Shown: piece after piece, positions 10,101 through 17,353 of the stretch | Layout of the letters: each line of letters opens with the position of its first letter | Position numbering within the stretch: the first letter of the stretch is position 1 | Source of the DNA: CBDBIK01 sp965206145 | GTDB lineage: Bacteria; Pseudomonadota; Alphaproteobacteria; TMED109 | Reading direction: 5' to 3' | DNA: 64,000 nucleotides | Assembly (NCBI GenBank): GCA_965206145.1 | Contig: CBDBIK010000002.1 | Coordinates: 1-64,000, forward strand | Program-made: the position numbers and the translations under genes | The notes under the pieces: generated by a model | Database searches by the model: none | What the model was told of the DNA's origin: nothing | The model's input: the letters and a program-made list of their open reading frames with translations, nothing else

Positions 10101-10765
10101 CGGCCGAGGGATGGCCCGGCACCATCACTGGCGGTCGTCGTTCCGACGATGGTCGCGATGCCATCGAGGGCGTCGGGAGTTACACCTGGAACAGTCTCCT
10201 GAGTTGGAACGATTGGGACTCGTGGGAGCTGGGCGACGGCGACGACGGAGCCCGCGAAGTCATTTACACCACCCACGAGATCGACATCGGCACCAGGGTG
10301 ACAGGCCAGCTCCGCTGGCAGGGCGATACCTCTGGCGATGTCGCCTTCGAGGCACGCATCGCCGATACCGCCACCGCACTGCGCGGCGCGGCGTGGACTG
10401 CCAGTCAACAAGGAACGCACGTCGAGGGACGCTGGCTCCAGTTGCGCTGGAGGCTCACCGGCGATGGCACCGTGCCGCTGCGGCTCGATCATCTGTGCTG
10501 GGGTCTCCACGCCTCCGTCGTCGAGCGGCGGATCCTGGATGCACACACCGCCAGCTGGGAGGGATCGCGCACCGGGGGCCGGACGATCCCCGTCGAGGGG
10601 CTCTCGCCCGTGACCGACGTCCAGCTGACGCTCCAGAACGTCGGTGCCGGGGCGAGCTGGGAGCTTCTCTCCAAGAGCCCTCCCAAAGTCCGGATCTACA
10701 ACGCCACCGGCTCGCCGATCAACGCGACCGTCGATGCCGTCGTCAGGGGAGCAGTCACCACGTGA
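7154..10765 (+). CDS. Tail tip attachment / host specificity protein (gpJ-like)
   Basis: A 1203-residue protein in the place of lambda gpJ, which forms the tail tip and binds the host receptor. A hydrophobic, Ala-rich segment lies at ~90-160. It is followed by YSISGGANAIRAYEP and a long beta-rich region with VSYVAGPVAEEVVCRFTDPD near 540. A fibronectin-III-like stretch (RRFRWEPPTDPDFAGVEIRH) is near 895, and a C-terminal beta domain follows. I use the GTG at 7154, after GGGAG at 7143-7147; GTG 7160 or ATG 7166 are alternatives. Confidence 0.82.
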   Translation: MAVTMTDLVTRPTVDILPHPLTTEFRDLRIVVLIKPGDSLGDLVRREWPGSLRDPIDVHVDGVLVAPGAWDATPLEGVRVVTLRAGLRGGDDSNPLRVIALIAVALVAAWAGPAAVTALGIKGASFAGAVQAGVSAAVTIAGNLLVNALIPPRLPGQPDSGATPDPAYSISGGANAIRAYEPMLLVLGRHRVYPDQGARAAAEFRGGEQYLASMFHFGVGDLDVGEIRLGETPLDSRDEVETQWSTNDGHLPLAPGNVDTIEGADLEDTTWVERRAAGNATALSFDFVGQIFQVENDGTYRRFSVVVEIEITAPGHRITRTWSIGNADADPVRRSYRIDVPDGVSEWTIRVRRSGARSDSNRVYDQLAWMALRIHQPDEADYRGQTRLAVRIRASGQISGRISRLSAIAAQKIPIWNGTAWTAPRASSNPAWLFRWFAQGIHVDGRLVAGAGLPPARIDDAKIKTWGAWCDTQNLECNHVLRSATTVAEVLTLIAQCGRASPSWAAGRLGVVYEDQDQPVSALVTPGNILAGSFEVSYVAGPVAEEVVCRFTDPDLDWRSNTVRRTMPGVIAPASSVTLTLRGVTSARQAAIECNLTAARQFHGRRRMSWEMGAEGLTAIHRGDVVRVTHALIDGGTAGRVTEIANDGARLALSRPVELAGTNDQLLLALPDGTLHATAVEHPDDAGTTGPTNTVSITVPLPAPTAGTDPWDPGDILFRFYESSRPPTLARIVAVEPRADHSVRFEAIDEVAAYHAATTADLTVPLPLAPRPQPRVVAGIIVETLVRAGAGSAVEIVLDLTVAGDWRGGVVRASLDDGPVRTAAVLTHGDTQARWLSQPAGRLEVTVVPGAEAAPVGQPWRTTYQIKGELVPPGIPSNVLIDVLGDGTRRFRWEPPTDPDFAGVEIRHAPDGVQPSAWDDMVPMHRGILTASPWETTEPPPGRWVFAFRSRDAGGRLSVEDVRIAAAIGDQRLGDALVWRCPSAEGWPGTITGGRRSDDGRDAIEGVGSYTWNSLLSWNDWDSWELGDGDDGAREVIYTTHEIDIGTRVTGQLRWQGDTSGDVAFEARIADTATALRGAAWTASQQGTHVEGRWLQLRWRLTGDGTVPLRLDHLCWGLHASVVERRILDAHTASWEGSRTGGRTIPVEGLSPVTDVQLTLQNVGAGASWELLSKSPPKVRIYNATGSPINATVDAVVRGAVTT

Positions 10766-10786
10766 ATAAAGACAAGGAGAAGTGCC

Positions 10787-11290
10787 ATGGCATGGCCGGA
10801 AGATAACCTCAGCACCGCGCAACTCGATGCGGGTAGCGACAAGCCACCGCGCGGCGAGTTCCTGAAGCTGTTCCGCAAGTTCAAGGAGCTCCTCGCCGCC
10901 CGGGGACGCCCCGGCGGCGTCGCCGCGCTCAATGACGACGGGAAGGTTCCGAACGCGCAACTCGGCCGCGGCAGTGCCGGTGGCATCGCCGCTCTCGGTA
11001 CCGGGGCGAAGGTTCCGGCTAACCAGCTGCCTGTCGGTGCGGCATCCGGCGTCGCCGGCCTCGACGCCGAAGGCAAGGTACCCGTCGCCAACCTCCCGGC
11101 CTCTGCTCTTCAAACGGGAATCACCACAGTCAGCGGCGCCTCGGACGCCAGCAGGGGGACGACCGTCGCTGTCAGTGGCGTCGTCGACGGCTCAACCCTT
11201 GAGCTCTCCGTCGATGTCGCCGTCAGCAACTCGAGCAGTAGCAGTTCCAGCAGCAGCTCCAGTTCGTCCGGATCGAATAGATGGAGGTGA
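10787..11290 (+). CDS. Tail fibre-like protein with three short repeats and a poly-serine end
   Basis: A 167-residue protein. Three consecutive ~24-residue repeats follow the pattern GG-(V/I)-A-A-L-...-K-V-P-x-x-Q-L (residues ~44-108), a motif common in phage tail fibres and collars. The C-terminus is an unbroken run of serines ending GSNRWR. AAGGAG at 10774-10779 precedes the ATG. It is directly downstream of the tip gene, so it is likely a fibre or adhesin linker. The serine run may be a flexible tether. Confidence 0.65.
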   Translation: MAWPEDNLSTAQLDAGSDKPPRGEFLKLFRKFKELLAARGRPGGVAALNDDGKVPNAQLGRGSAGGIAALGTGAKVPANQLPVGAASGVAGLDAEGKVPVANLPASALQTGITTVSGASDASRGTTVAVSGVVDGSTLELSVDVAVSNSSSSSSSSSSSSSGSNRWR

Positions 11291-11300
11291 ACTAGACCAC

Positions 11301-11912
11301 ATGTACATGGCCGAACTCCAACAGGCCCGGGGCGGGCAGCCACAGGGAGTACTCCACCCGTCGTCAGCCGGAAATTCCCTCCTGATGGCCGCCGAGCGAG
11401 CTTGGGGAGGCCCGTTGCCAGGCGTTTGCAAGGGCATCCAGACCGACCCGCTCCGCTGCGAGATGATGGGGCAGCCGCCCGAGCGAATCCTCAAACGCGC
11501 TGGCGTCCCAGCCGGACACCCTCTGCTCTGCCGCTACTGGCAGATCTATCTCGACGAGCGGATCTGCTGCGTCTACCACAACCGCCTCAGCGTCGTGCCG
11601 CTGCCCGCGCTCCCGGCCGGTATCACGATCTGTACCGAAACCACTTCGGTGCAGATCCGTTACGCCTACGACGATGGTGCGCCGCTCCCGCGGATCCGCC
11701 TCTACGTCTCGGAGGTCCGATACGGCACCGTCCGGGCCGCCTGGCCGGACCTCGTCCCCGAGGGGCCTTGCGGACCATGGAGCTACTACGGCATCGACTA
11801 CGACCGCCGCACCCTCGATGTCGAGGCCGTCAGCCTCTACCGGGTGTCCCCGCAGTTCGCGCCGCCCTCCATTCGCGAGACGGTGCTGGGTCTCGGGCGT
11901 GTCGGCCGCTAG
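11301..11912 (+). CDS. Phage protein of unknown function, Cys/Tyr-rich
   Basis: A 203-residue protein starting MYMAELQQARGGQ, with GGAGGTGA at 11283-11290 as ribosome site (an ATG at 11307 is also possible). It contains several cysteines (PGVCKGIQTDPLRCEMMG, ERICCVYHN) and a Trp/Tyr-rich C-terminal part (CGPWSYYGIDYDRRTLD). It follows the fibre-like gene and precedes the cupin-like gene. No family was recognised. It could be a fibre component or receptor-binding accessory. Confidence 0.58.
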   Translation: MYMAELQQARGGQPQGVLHPSSAGNSLLMAAERAWGGPLPGVCKGIQTDPLRCEMMGQPPERILKRAGVPAGHPLLCRYWQIYLDERICCVYHNRLSVVPLPALPAGITICTETTSVQIRYAYDDGAPLPRIRLYVSEVRYGTVRAAWPDLVPEGPCGPWSYYGIDYDRRTLDVEAVSLYRVSPQFAPPSIRETVLGLGRVGR

Positions 11913-11928
11913 CGTGCCGGACTACACG

Positions 11929-12300
11929 ATGTCGGTCGGCGAAGCCCGCCTCGATCGCTGGCACCTCCTCCGGCTCGGCGGGTTGAACGTCAGTGTCCAC
12001 CACATCACCACACCGGCCGATTACAGGGTCTGGGACGATCATAAGTGGCACTACCTCAGCGTCGTCCTGCGTGGGCGGATGACCGAGCTTCGAAAGATCG
12101 ACGGCCGGATCGTCGAACGTCGTCTGCGCCCCGGATCGGTCACCTGTCGGCGCGGCAATGTCCGGCACTGTCTTCAGGGTGCGGACGCATGGACTCTCAT
12201 CTTCACCAGCCGTGGCTACCGCAGGCCCAGGATCTATCCAAACGGACCCGACCGCGCCGGCATCATCCCCAAACGTTTCCGGAAGGAGAACCTGCCATGA
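11929..12300 (+). CDS. Cupin-like small protein in prophage late cassette
   Basis: A 123-residue protein. HKWHYLSVVLRGRMTE resembles the first cupin motif (HxH-type ligands, then a Gly and a Glu), and RPGSVTCRRGNVRHCL resembles the second (P-x-G ... H). That suggests a single-domain, metal-binding beta barrel. A GTG at 11914, one base after the previous stop, is an alternative start. It lies two genes upstream of a 2OG-Fe(II) oxygenase-like gene, so the pair may modify a small molecule or a fibre residue. The fold call is from motifs only. Confidence 0.5.
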   Translation: MSVGEARLDRWHLLRLGGLNVSVHHITTPADYRVWDDHKWHYLSVVLRGRMTELRKIDGRIVERRLRPGSVTCRRGNVRHCLQGADAWTLIFTSRGYRRPRIYPNGPDRAGIIPKRFRKENLP

Positions 12301-13175
12301 TCGATCGCGATGGAGAGTTCCTGCGCAACGGTGTCGACAGCGTGCGCGAGGAATGGGTACCGCTCGAATACCGCGCCAACCTCGCCGAGGCTGACTGGGA
12401 GGGGCTCGTTCGCACCTCCGCCGACCGCCTCTACCAGGCCCGCCTCGACCCTCTGCTCGCAGCCTGGAACACCGACTGGGACGAACCCGTGCCTGTGGGG
12501 GACGGAGAGGTCGACCTCCTCACATACCCCGCGCCCGGCGGATACACCGAACTGGTTCTGAACACCCTGTTCGCGGCTCTGTGCCAGGAGAGCAGGCCAG
12601 CGCACCCATACCTGCCGCTCGCTCTTCCCGCCGATTTCGGACCTCCTGTCGTCTTCGGTTCGATGCGAACCCTCGGCAATTTCGGTTGCGCCTACGCCGA
12701 GCGCGTCTATCCCTTCCACCGTGCATTTCTCGCCGTCCATGGACGGGCCAGGAGTCTGTGGCTCACAGGTCGTGGGGACACAGGCGCTCCCGCGGCAGAC
12801 GTCGCCGGGCGTGTCAGCGCGCGAGAGGCCCTGCATTCGGCCGACTTCGCCGAGGAGTACCGAGCCGAGGCGAAGAAGCCGATCCGCGACCTGCTCCCAG
12901 CCAGCCTCGACGAAGCCCGCCAGTACGCCCGCGAGGCGATCGAGCGCACTTGCGCTGCCGTCGCCATGGACATCCTCGGCGTGGACACCGTCGCCGGCCT
13001 GGCAGTCAGCCGCCCCGACGAGGCGCTTGAGGCGAAAATCGCTGCCCTCGGACCCGTCGCCGCCGAAGCCCGGGCCGCCGTCGATTCCGCGGCCACGGCG
13101 ACCGAGGCCTATGAGGCGATGGACGCGGGGATCGATGCAGTGCGCGCCAACGTCACGCCCGAGGCCCCCTCATGA
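12297..13175 (+). CDS. Phage protein of unknown function
   Basis: A 292-residue protein. GGAAGGAG at 12281-12288 gives a strong ribosome site, and its ATG overlaps the cupin-like stop (ATGA). The N-terminal half contains VPLEYRANLAEADWEGLVRT and a Pro-rich centre. The C-terminal ~90 residues are Ala/Glu-rich and helical. Its stop overlaps the start of the oxygenase-like gene. It lies in the late tail cassette, but I recognise no family and assign no function. Confidence 0.6.
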   Translation: MIDRDGEFLRNGVDSVREEWVPLEYRANLAEADWEGLVRTSADRLYQARLDPLLAAWNTDWDEPVPVGDGEVDLLTYPAPGGYTELVLNTLFAALCQESRPAHPYLPLALPADFGPPVVFGSMRTLGNFGCAYAERVYPFHRAFLAVHGRARSLWLTGRGDTGAPAADVAGRVSAREALHSADFAEEYRAEAKKPIRDLLPASLDEARQYAREAIERTCAAVAMDILGVDTVAGLAVSRPDEALEAKIAALGPVAAEARAAVDSAATATEAYEAMDAGIDAVRANVTPEAPS

Positions 13176-13924
13176 TCCCCGACATCTATGTGCGGGCTCG
13201 CTGGCTCCGCGACTACTCCGCTGCAATCTGGGCACCTCGGTACTTGCCTCGTGGTTTCGCCCTCTACGACGCCGAACCCGCCCTTCTCGATCCTCTCCGG
13301 AGCATCGTGGACGAAGCATCCCTCGACGAGCGGAACCTCATGCCCGAGCTGTACACGACCTCAAATGCCTACCGCAATGGTGTTTCCATGCCCGGAAGCT
13401 GGATCACCGATCCTCCGGCTGCCGACGCTTCGCTTCGAAAGGTGCATTGCTCCTCCATCCTCTACTCCCGGGCCGCCGCAGAGGAGATCAAGCGGATCCA
13501 TGAGGCTTTCCGGCCGTTCGCTGAGAAGGTCGTCGGGCGCGAGCTCAGGCTCTCGGCATGGTACGGGCCTCGCTGCCATGAGCCGGGTGCAGTGCTGGTG
13601 GGCCATCTCGACGCCTATCCAGCGCACGCTGTGTCCGTCTCGATGACGATCCGCGCCGACCAGCCTTGGGCAATGCAGCTCATGGATCTGTCGATGGCAG
13701 GTGAGCAGGAGACCTGCCAGGTCGTCACCCACGAGACCAATATCGTCGTCTACGAGGGATGCCGGGTGATCCACGCGAGAATGACCCCCTACGGCGGCAA
13801 GCAGCGTTTCGTCGGCTGTTACTTGCACTACATTCCCACCGACTATGCCGCCATGGACGGAAGGAACGCGGAGCCGAATTCGATCGACAGTGGGGGCGTT
13901 GGCAACTGGCCCGATCGCGTCTGA
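13172..13924 (+). CDS. 2OG-Fe(II) oxygenase-like protein
   Basis: A 250-residue protein. GHLDAYPAHAVSVSM supplies an H-x-D pair, VIHARMTPYGGKQRFVGC supplies a distal His followed by a basic residue, and the order and spacing fit the Fe(II) and 2-oxoglutarate sites of prolyl-4-hydroxylase-like dioxygenases. The ATG overlaps the previous stop (ATGA). It is the last gene before the phage end, a typical place for accessory cargo. Substrate unknown: a hydroxylated tail-fibre residue or a host metabolite are both possible. Confidence 0.6.
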   Translation: MIPDIYVRARWLRDYSAAIWAPRYLPRGFALYDAEPALLDPLRSIVDEASLDERNLMPELYTTSNAYRNGVSMPGSWITDPPAADASLRKVHCSSILYSRAAAEEIKRIHEAFRPFAEKVVGRELRLSAWYGPRCHEPGAVLVGHLDAYPAHAVSVSMTIRADQPWAMQLMDLSMAGEQETCQVVTHETNIVVYEGCRVIHARMTPYGGKQRFVGCYLHYIPTDYAAMDGRNAEPNSIDSGGVGNWPDRV

Positions 13925-14040
13925 TCAACGGTCTTTTAGATGCGATTTTCTAGCCATAAAACGCCTCTAAATCGAGGCAGATTTCCAAGCCAAATCCAAT
14001 TATTTTCGGTCGGATTTCCAATTATTTTCGTGCGCCTACA
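13925..14040. other. Prophage right end with transposase-binding-type repeats
   Basis: The 13-base block CCAATTATTTTCG occurs at 13996-14008 and again at 14018-14030, exactly 22 bases apart, and a partial third copy begins near 13981. Read inward from the end, the sequence is TGTAGGCGCACGAAAA, close to the Mu right end (TG..., GGCGCACGAAAA). MuA-type transposases bind 22-bp sites arranged this way. The terminus is placed at 14040 (CA-3'). A short hairpin (13963-13967 with 13974-13978) may close the late operon. Confidence 0.75.
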
Positions 14041-14380
14041 AAGGGACGGCAACCTGGAGCTTGGGGTAGTAGGAACCGCCTGCTCGCACGAAGGCCTCTG
14101 CCCAGCCGTGATCGAAGACGTACTCGCCCTGGGAATGGCTTTTTACATAGGTGGGCGCACAGCCAATAATCTCACCGTTTTCCGTCTCAAGGACGACATG
14201 CATCGGTGTCCAGCCGGTATTTTCTCCGACCGACCCGGAATCTTCGAGAGTTTTCAGGAAGGAGTGGCGGACGAAGGGGTTCGTAGTGCCGGCGCAGGCA
14301 TCCCAAGCCTCCGGATCGATCTCCGAGACACAGGTGACGGTGCGGGCCGAATGCATCTCACTCGATTTCGAAGACGGCAT
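14036..14380 (-). pseudogene. DUF482 / GNAT-type acetyltransferase, truncated by prophage insertion
   Basis: The first ~110 residues of a COG3146 (DUF482, FemAB/GNAT-like) protein that is normally near 390 residues. DPFVRHSFL-type and YVFDHGWAEAFVRAGG blocks are conserved, and the host sequence stops at YYPKLQVAVP. The stop codon (14036-14038) lies inside the phage end. The rest of the gene should lie left of the prophage. Its ATG overlaps the upstream ridA gene by 23 bases, so the two were co-transcribed. Confidence 0.78.
14041..14045. other. Predicted 5-bp target-site duplication of the prophage
   Basis: If the phage ends at 14040 and duplicates 5 bases as Mu does, AAGGG here should be repeated just outside the left end of the prophage, which is not in the window. 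The bases belong to the interrupted host gene (codons for Val-Pro on the minus strand). Confidence 0.45.
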
Positions 14381-14822
14381 CCACCTCCACCGTTACGTTT
14401 CGGGGGAGCGTGTGGGCCCCGACAGCGAAGCGGGCATGGCGTCCTCGCTCCCCGAAGATCTTGACTATGAGGTCGGAGGCACCGTTGGCGATTTCGGGAT
14501 GTTTGTCGAAGCCGTCGACGCAGTTCACGAATACCCCGAGTTTTACGCAGCGGCGGGTGCGGTCGAGGTCACCATTTAATGCCTGTCGGAGTGCGGCCAG
14601 GATGTTAAGGGCGCACGTTTCGGCGGCTTTGCGGCCGAATTCCTCGTCGACGTCGACGCCGATCTTCCCTTTGTAGGGAATCTCACCGTTCCAGAACGGA
14701 ATCTGTCCGGCCACAAAGGCAAGCGATCCGGTGATGACGACTGGCACATAACTGCCGCCGGGAGGGGGAGGATCGGGAATCTCAATCCCAAGTTCTTCGA
14801 GACGCTTGTTGATGGCTGACAT
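14358..14822 (-). CDS. RidA family protein (YjgF/UK114, enamine/imine deaminase)
   Basis: A 154-residue protein of the RidA family, which hydrolyses reactive enamine/imine intermediates from PLP enzymes. SLAFVAGQIPFWNG, ALNILAALRQALNGDLDR and the C-terminal LPRNVTVEVDAVFEIE are family blocks. It is the longer (~150-residue) subgroup common in proteobacteria. GAGG lies about 8 bases before the ATG. The downstream acetyltransferase gene that shares its transcript has been cut by the prophage. Confidence 0.88.
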   Translation of the reverse strand: MSAINKRLEELGIEIPDPPPPGGSYVPVVITGSLAFVAGQIPFWNGEIPYKGKIGVDVDEEFGRKAAETCALNILAALRQALNGDLDRTRRCVKLGVFVNCVDGFDKHPEIANGASDLIVKIFGERGRHARFAVGAHTLPRNVTVEVDAVFEIE

Positions 14823-14957
14823 TGGTTTGCCTCGTTCACAGGCGATAGAAAATTCGCCTCACCATACCACCATCACCCCCACCGAAGTTGCAGGATTCCG
14901 CCTGCCTTGCGTGCTACCGGGGTGTAAAAGTTATCTTTCCGGGGCGTCGATGCACCC

Positions 14958-14963
14958 TATAAT
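14958..14963 (+). promoter_or_regulatory. Putative -10 element upstream of eipB
   Basis: A perfect TATAAT lies at 14958-14963, 24 bases before the eipB ATG. At the expected -35 distance the sequence is CTTTCC, not a good match to TTGACA, so strength is uncertain. A ribosome site GGGAG follows at 14976-14980. Confidence 0.4.
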
Positions 14964-14987
14964 CTCTGTGGTCGCGGGAGAAACGCT

Positions 14988-15806
14988 ATGCAGGTGTGGG
15001 GCGGAAAATGCGCGGCAGGGATTCTCGGGCCGCTTGCCTGCTTATTGACAGTCATGACGTTTGGAGCCGCTTCGGCTCTTGCCCAACTTGTTCCACACCG
15101 TGCGGTTTATGAGGTTCATCTCGATGAAAATCGAGGAGGTTCTGTCATGGCCATGACAGGTAAGCTCCAGTTCGAGTGGAAGGATTCCTGTGACGGTTGG
15201 TTGGTGAATCAACATTTCATCTTTCTCGTCCTTGATAGGCACGGGAATCAACACTGGACCGATCGTCGCTATATCACTTGGGAGGCGAAGGACGGGAGCG
15301 CGTTCCGTTTTTCGATCGTCACCAACAGCGGTGGCAGGCGGATCGAAACTGTGGAGGGTGACGCGACGCTTCGCAGTGATGGTTCGGGTGGAGAGATTTA
15401 CTACCGGCTTCCCTCTCGTTACGAGGCGGCGCTCCCTGCTGGGACAACCTTCCCCGCGGCCCATTTTCTGCAAGCGCTCAATGAAATGAAGGGCACTGCC
15501 GACTTCAAGGCGGACACGGTTTTTTCCGGTCCGGAGGGAGACGGACTCCAGCGGGTGACGACGTTTTACGGGCTACCGGTTACCGCCGAGCCTGATGCCC
15601 TTGGCGGCGCTCTTACGGCACTTTCAGGGCGCAACCTCCGCTTTGCCTATTTCCCCTTCTTCGGGCGGGAGGAAAGCCCTGACCAGGAGATCTCCATGCG
15701 ACTCCGCTCGAACGGGGTGGTGGACAGTTTTGTGATGGATCACATCGATTTCAGCTTCGCAGGCGAACTCGAGTCCTGGCAAGAGGTTCCTCCGCAGGGT
15801 TGCTGA
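14988..15806 (+). CDS. eipB: EipB-like periplasmic cell envelope protein (DUF1849)
   Basis: A 272-residue protein with a signal peptide (hydrophobic stretch GILGPLACLLTVMTFGA, cleavage likely after ASALA). LVPHRAVYEVHL at the mature N-terminus, a Cys in KDSCDGWLVN and a second at the C-terminal QGC fit the DUF1849/EipB family. In Brucella this is a periplasmic beta-spiral protein needed for envelope integrity, with a conserved disulfide. The 3' end overlaps dinB by 56 bases, tail to tail. Confidence 0.82.
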   Translation: MQVWGGKCAAGILGPLACLLTVMTFGAASALAQLVPHRAVYEVHLDENRGGSVMAMTGKLQFEWKDSCDGWLVNQHFIFLVLDRHGNQHWTDRRYITWEAKDGSAFRFSIVTNSGGRRIETVEGDATLRSDGSGGEIYYRLPSRYEAALPAGTTFPAAHFLQALNEMKGTADFKADTVFSGPEGDGLQRVTTFYGLPVTAEPDALGGALTALSGRNLRFAYFPFFGREESPDQEISMRLRSNGVVDSFVMDHIDFSFAGELESWQEVPPQGC

Positions 15807-17019
15807 TTTCGAGTTCGAGGTTTCTTTCTCCGTACTCCTCACCTTCTTTGCTCATGGAACTAATGCCGACTCCAACCAATCGGTAGGAAGTTCCGTTGGC
15901 AAGTGGTTCGGCGAGCCGGGCCGCGGTGTTGCCAATGGTTCCTGCATCCTCGGTTGGTTGGGCAAGGGTTGTCTGGCGGGTGAGAACCCGAAAGTTCGAG
16001 GTCTTGAGTTTGAGTATCACCGTACGCCCGCGCAGGCCTGAATGGCGAAGGCGCGTCCCGAGATCGTTGGAGAGTGCTTTTACCTTGGCGAGTATGTCGC
16101 CCTTGGAAGAGATATCGGCTGAGAACGTGGTCTCGGCGGAGACACTTTTTGCCCGCGCAGGCGGGCGTACGGGATGCTCATCAATGCCAAGGCTGTGCTC
16201 GTACAACGTTTTCCCCGTCCGCCCGAACCTGCGCATGAGCCATTCGGGACCAAGTGACTGCAGTTGCCCGATTTGCGTCATGCCATGATCCGCAAGGCGT
16301 TGTTTGAGGCTTGGCCCAACCCCGTGCAGGCGCTCCACGGGAAGTGGAGCAAGGAAGGAAAGGGCGTCACCGCGCCCGACAACAGAGAAACCACGGGGTT
16401 TGTCCAGATCGGACGCCATTTTTGCAAGCGACTTGCAGTAGCTGAGGCCGATCGAGACCGATATGCCCACCTCATGTTCTGCTCGCAGGGCAAAATCGGC
16501 TAACACCGGGACTGCCGAGCCGGTGTTCTCGACCGCACTCGAAAGATCCAACCAGGCCTCGTCAATCGAGGCGGACTGGACGATGTCGGCCGCGTCTTCC
16601 ATTAGGGCATGGATCTCACGCGAAACGTTGCGGTAACGGGGAAAATCTGGCGGTAGGACGATGGCATCGGGACAGAGTTTTTGTGCCTTGTAGAGTGGCA
16701 TTGCTGAGCGGACACCGTGCATCCGGGCGAGGTAACATGCCGTGGTAACGACCGAGCGATGGGATATGCCTGCGACGATTAGCGGGCGGTTGCGGAGTTC
16801 GGGACGGTCACGTTTCTCGACGGCTGCATAAAAGGCATCGCAGTCGACATGTGCGATAGAAAGTCTGCCAAGCTCGGCGTGGCAGACAAGCCTAGGGCCG
16901 CGGCAGCGAGGGCAGACGGGCCCATCAGGGACAAACTGAGCGCAGTCAATGCAGACCGTCCGAGCTCCAGGCGGGGAGCGCAAGGGTTCCGTTTTCCGGT
17001 GAGGATCCCGATCCACCAC
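15751..17019 (-). CDS. dinB: DNA polymerase IV (Y-family) with N-terminal zinc-ribbon
   Basis: A 422-residue translesion polymerase. An N-terminal CIDC...CPRC zinc-ribbon-like stretch (residues ~23-40), seen in many alphaproteobacterial DinB proteins, precedes the catalytic palm. The palm is marked by SIAHVDCDAFYAAVEK and SASIDEAWLDL, which hold the metal-binding Asp and Glu residues. The little-finger domain fills the C-terminal third. The GTG start has GAGGG seven bases upstream. It begins 12 bases after the rpmG stop and may share its transcript. Confidence 0.92.
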   Translation of the reverse strand: MVDRDPHRKTEPLRSPPGARTVCIDCAQFVPDGPVCPRCRGPRLVCHAELGRLSIAHVDCDAFYAAVEKRDRPELRNRPLIVAGISHRSVVTTACYLARMHGVRSAMPLYKAQKLCPDAIVLPPDFPRYRNVSREIHALMEDAADIVQSASIDEAWLDLSSAVENTGSAVPVLADFALRAEHEVGISVSIGLSYCKSLAKMASDLDKPRGFSVVGRGDALSFLAPLPVERLHGVGPSLKQRLADHGMTQIGQLQSLGPEWLMRRFGRTGKTLYEHSLGIDEHPVRPPARAKSVSAETTFSADISSKGDILAKVKALSNDLGTRLRHSGLRGRTVILKLKTSNFRVLTRQTTLAQPTEDAGTIGNTAARLAEPLANGTSYRLVGVGISSMSKEGEEYGERNLELEISNPAEEPLARTRVRLRS

Positions 17020-17031
17020 CCGGGCAACCCT

Positions 17032-17211
17032 CTACTTGATTTTCGCTTCCTTGAAGAGGACGTGTTTACGGACCACGGGGTCGTACTTGCGGAGTTCCAG
17101 CTTCGCAGCCGGAGTTCCGCCTTGTGTGCGCGTGTTCTTCCGGGTGACAAAGTAATACCCGGTATCAGCTGTGCTCATCATGCGGATTTTGACGGTCGTC
17201 GGCTTCGCCAT
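17032..17211 (-). CDS. rpmG: 50S ribosomal protein L33
   Basis: A 59-residue basic protein, MAKPTTVKIRMMSTADTGYY at the N-terminus, then TRKNTRTQGG, LELRKYDPVVRKH and FKEAKIK at the end. This is the classic cysteine-free L33 of proteobacteria, a part of the large ribosomal subunit near the E site. It is one of the shortest genes in the window. It lies immediately upstream of dinB on the same strand, with a 12-base gap. Confidence 0.95.
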   Translation of the reverse strand: MAKPTTVKIRMMSTADTGYYFVTRKNTRTQGGTPAAKLELRKYDPVVRKHVLFKEAKIK

Positions 17212-17353
17212 GACGAAATTCTCCTCTCGTCCCGGAGCGGCGAGGGAGTGACAGAAAACCCCACTCGTAGAGCGAAGTCAACGCCTTCCATCCGTTCTAT
17301 ATTGCTTCGGTAGCGTTAAAGCTCTGGTACATTGCCCAGACAGGGGGGTTGGT

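Larger units (their letters stand above)
1..14040 (+). mobile_element. Mu-like transposable prophage, right part (long-tailed type)
   Basis: The first 14 kb is a continuous plus-strand run of phage tail genes, often overlapping by ATGA. It pairs a Mu-type virion morphogenesis protein with a lambda-type tail (chaperone frameshift, long tape measure, DUF1833, peptidase, gpJ-like tip). That mix is known from siphovirus-type transposable phages such as D3112, B3 and RcapMu. The right terminus at 14040 ends in CA-3' and carries 22-bp-spaced repeats. Beyond it lies a host gene cut in mid-frame. The left part (transposase, repressor, head genes) lies outside the window. Confidence 0.88.

Noticed and set aside
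8435..11113. Several long minus-strand frames opposite the gpJ-like gene
   Set aside because: Low-complexity Arg/Gly/Asp-rich readings typical of antisense frames; no start signals.
10787..11912. Frameshift fusion of the fibre-like gene with the next gene
   Set aside because: The downstream gene has its own ATG with a good GGAGGTGA site, so separate genes are simpler; kept only as a possibility.
13963..13978. Possible terminator hairpin after the last phage gene
   Set aside because: The stem is only five base pairs and no T-run follows, so I mention it in the phage end entry but do not call a terminator.
17212..17353. Possible tRNA or small RNA between rpmG and the SDR gene
   Set aside because: No cloverleaf, TTCGA-type loop or CCA end could be found; treated as promoter DNA for the two divergent genes.
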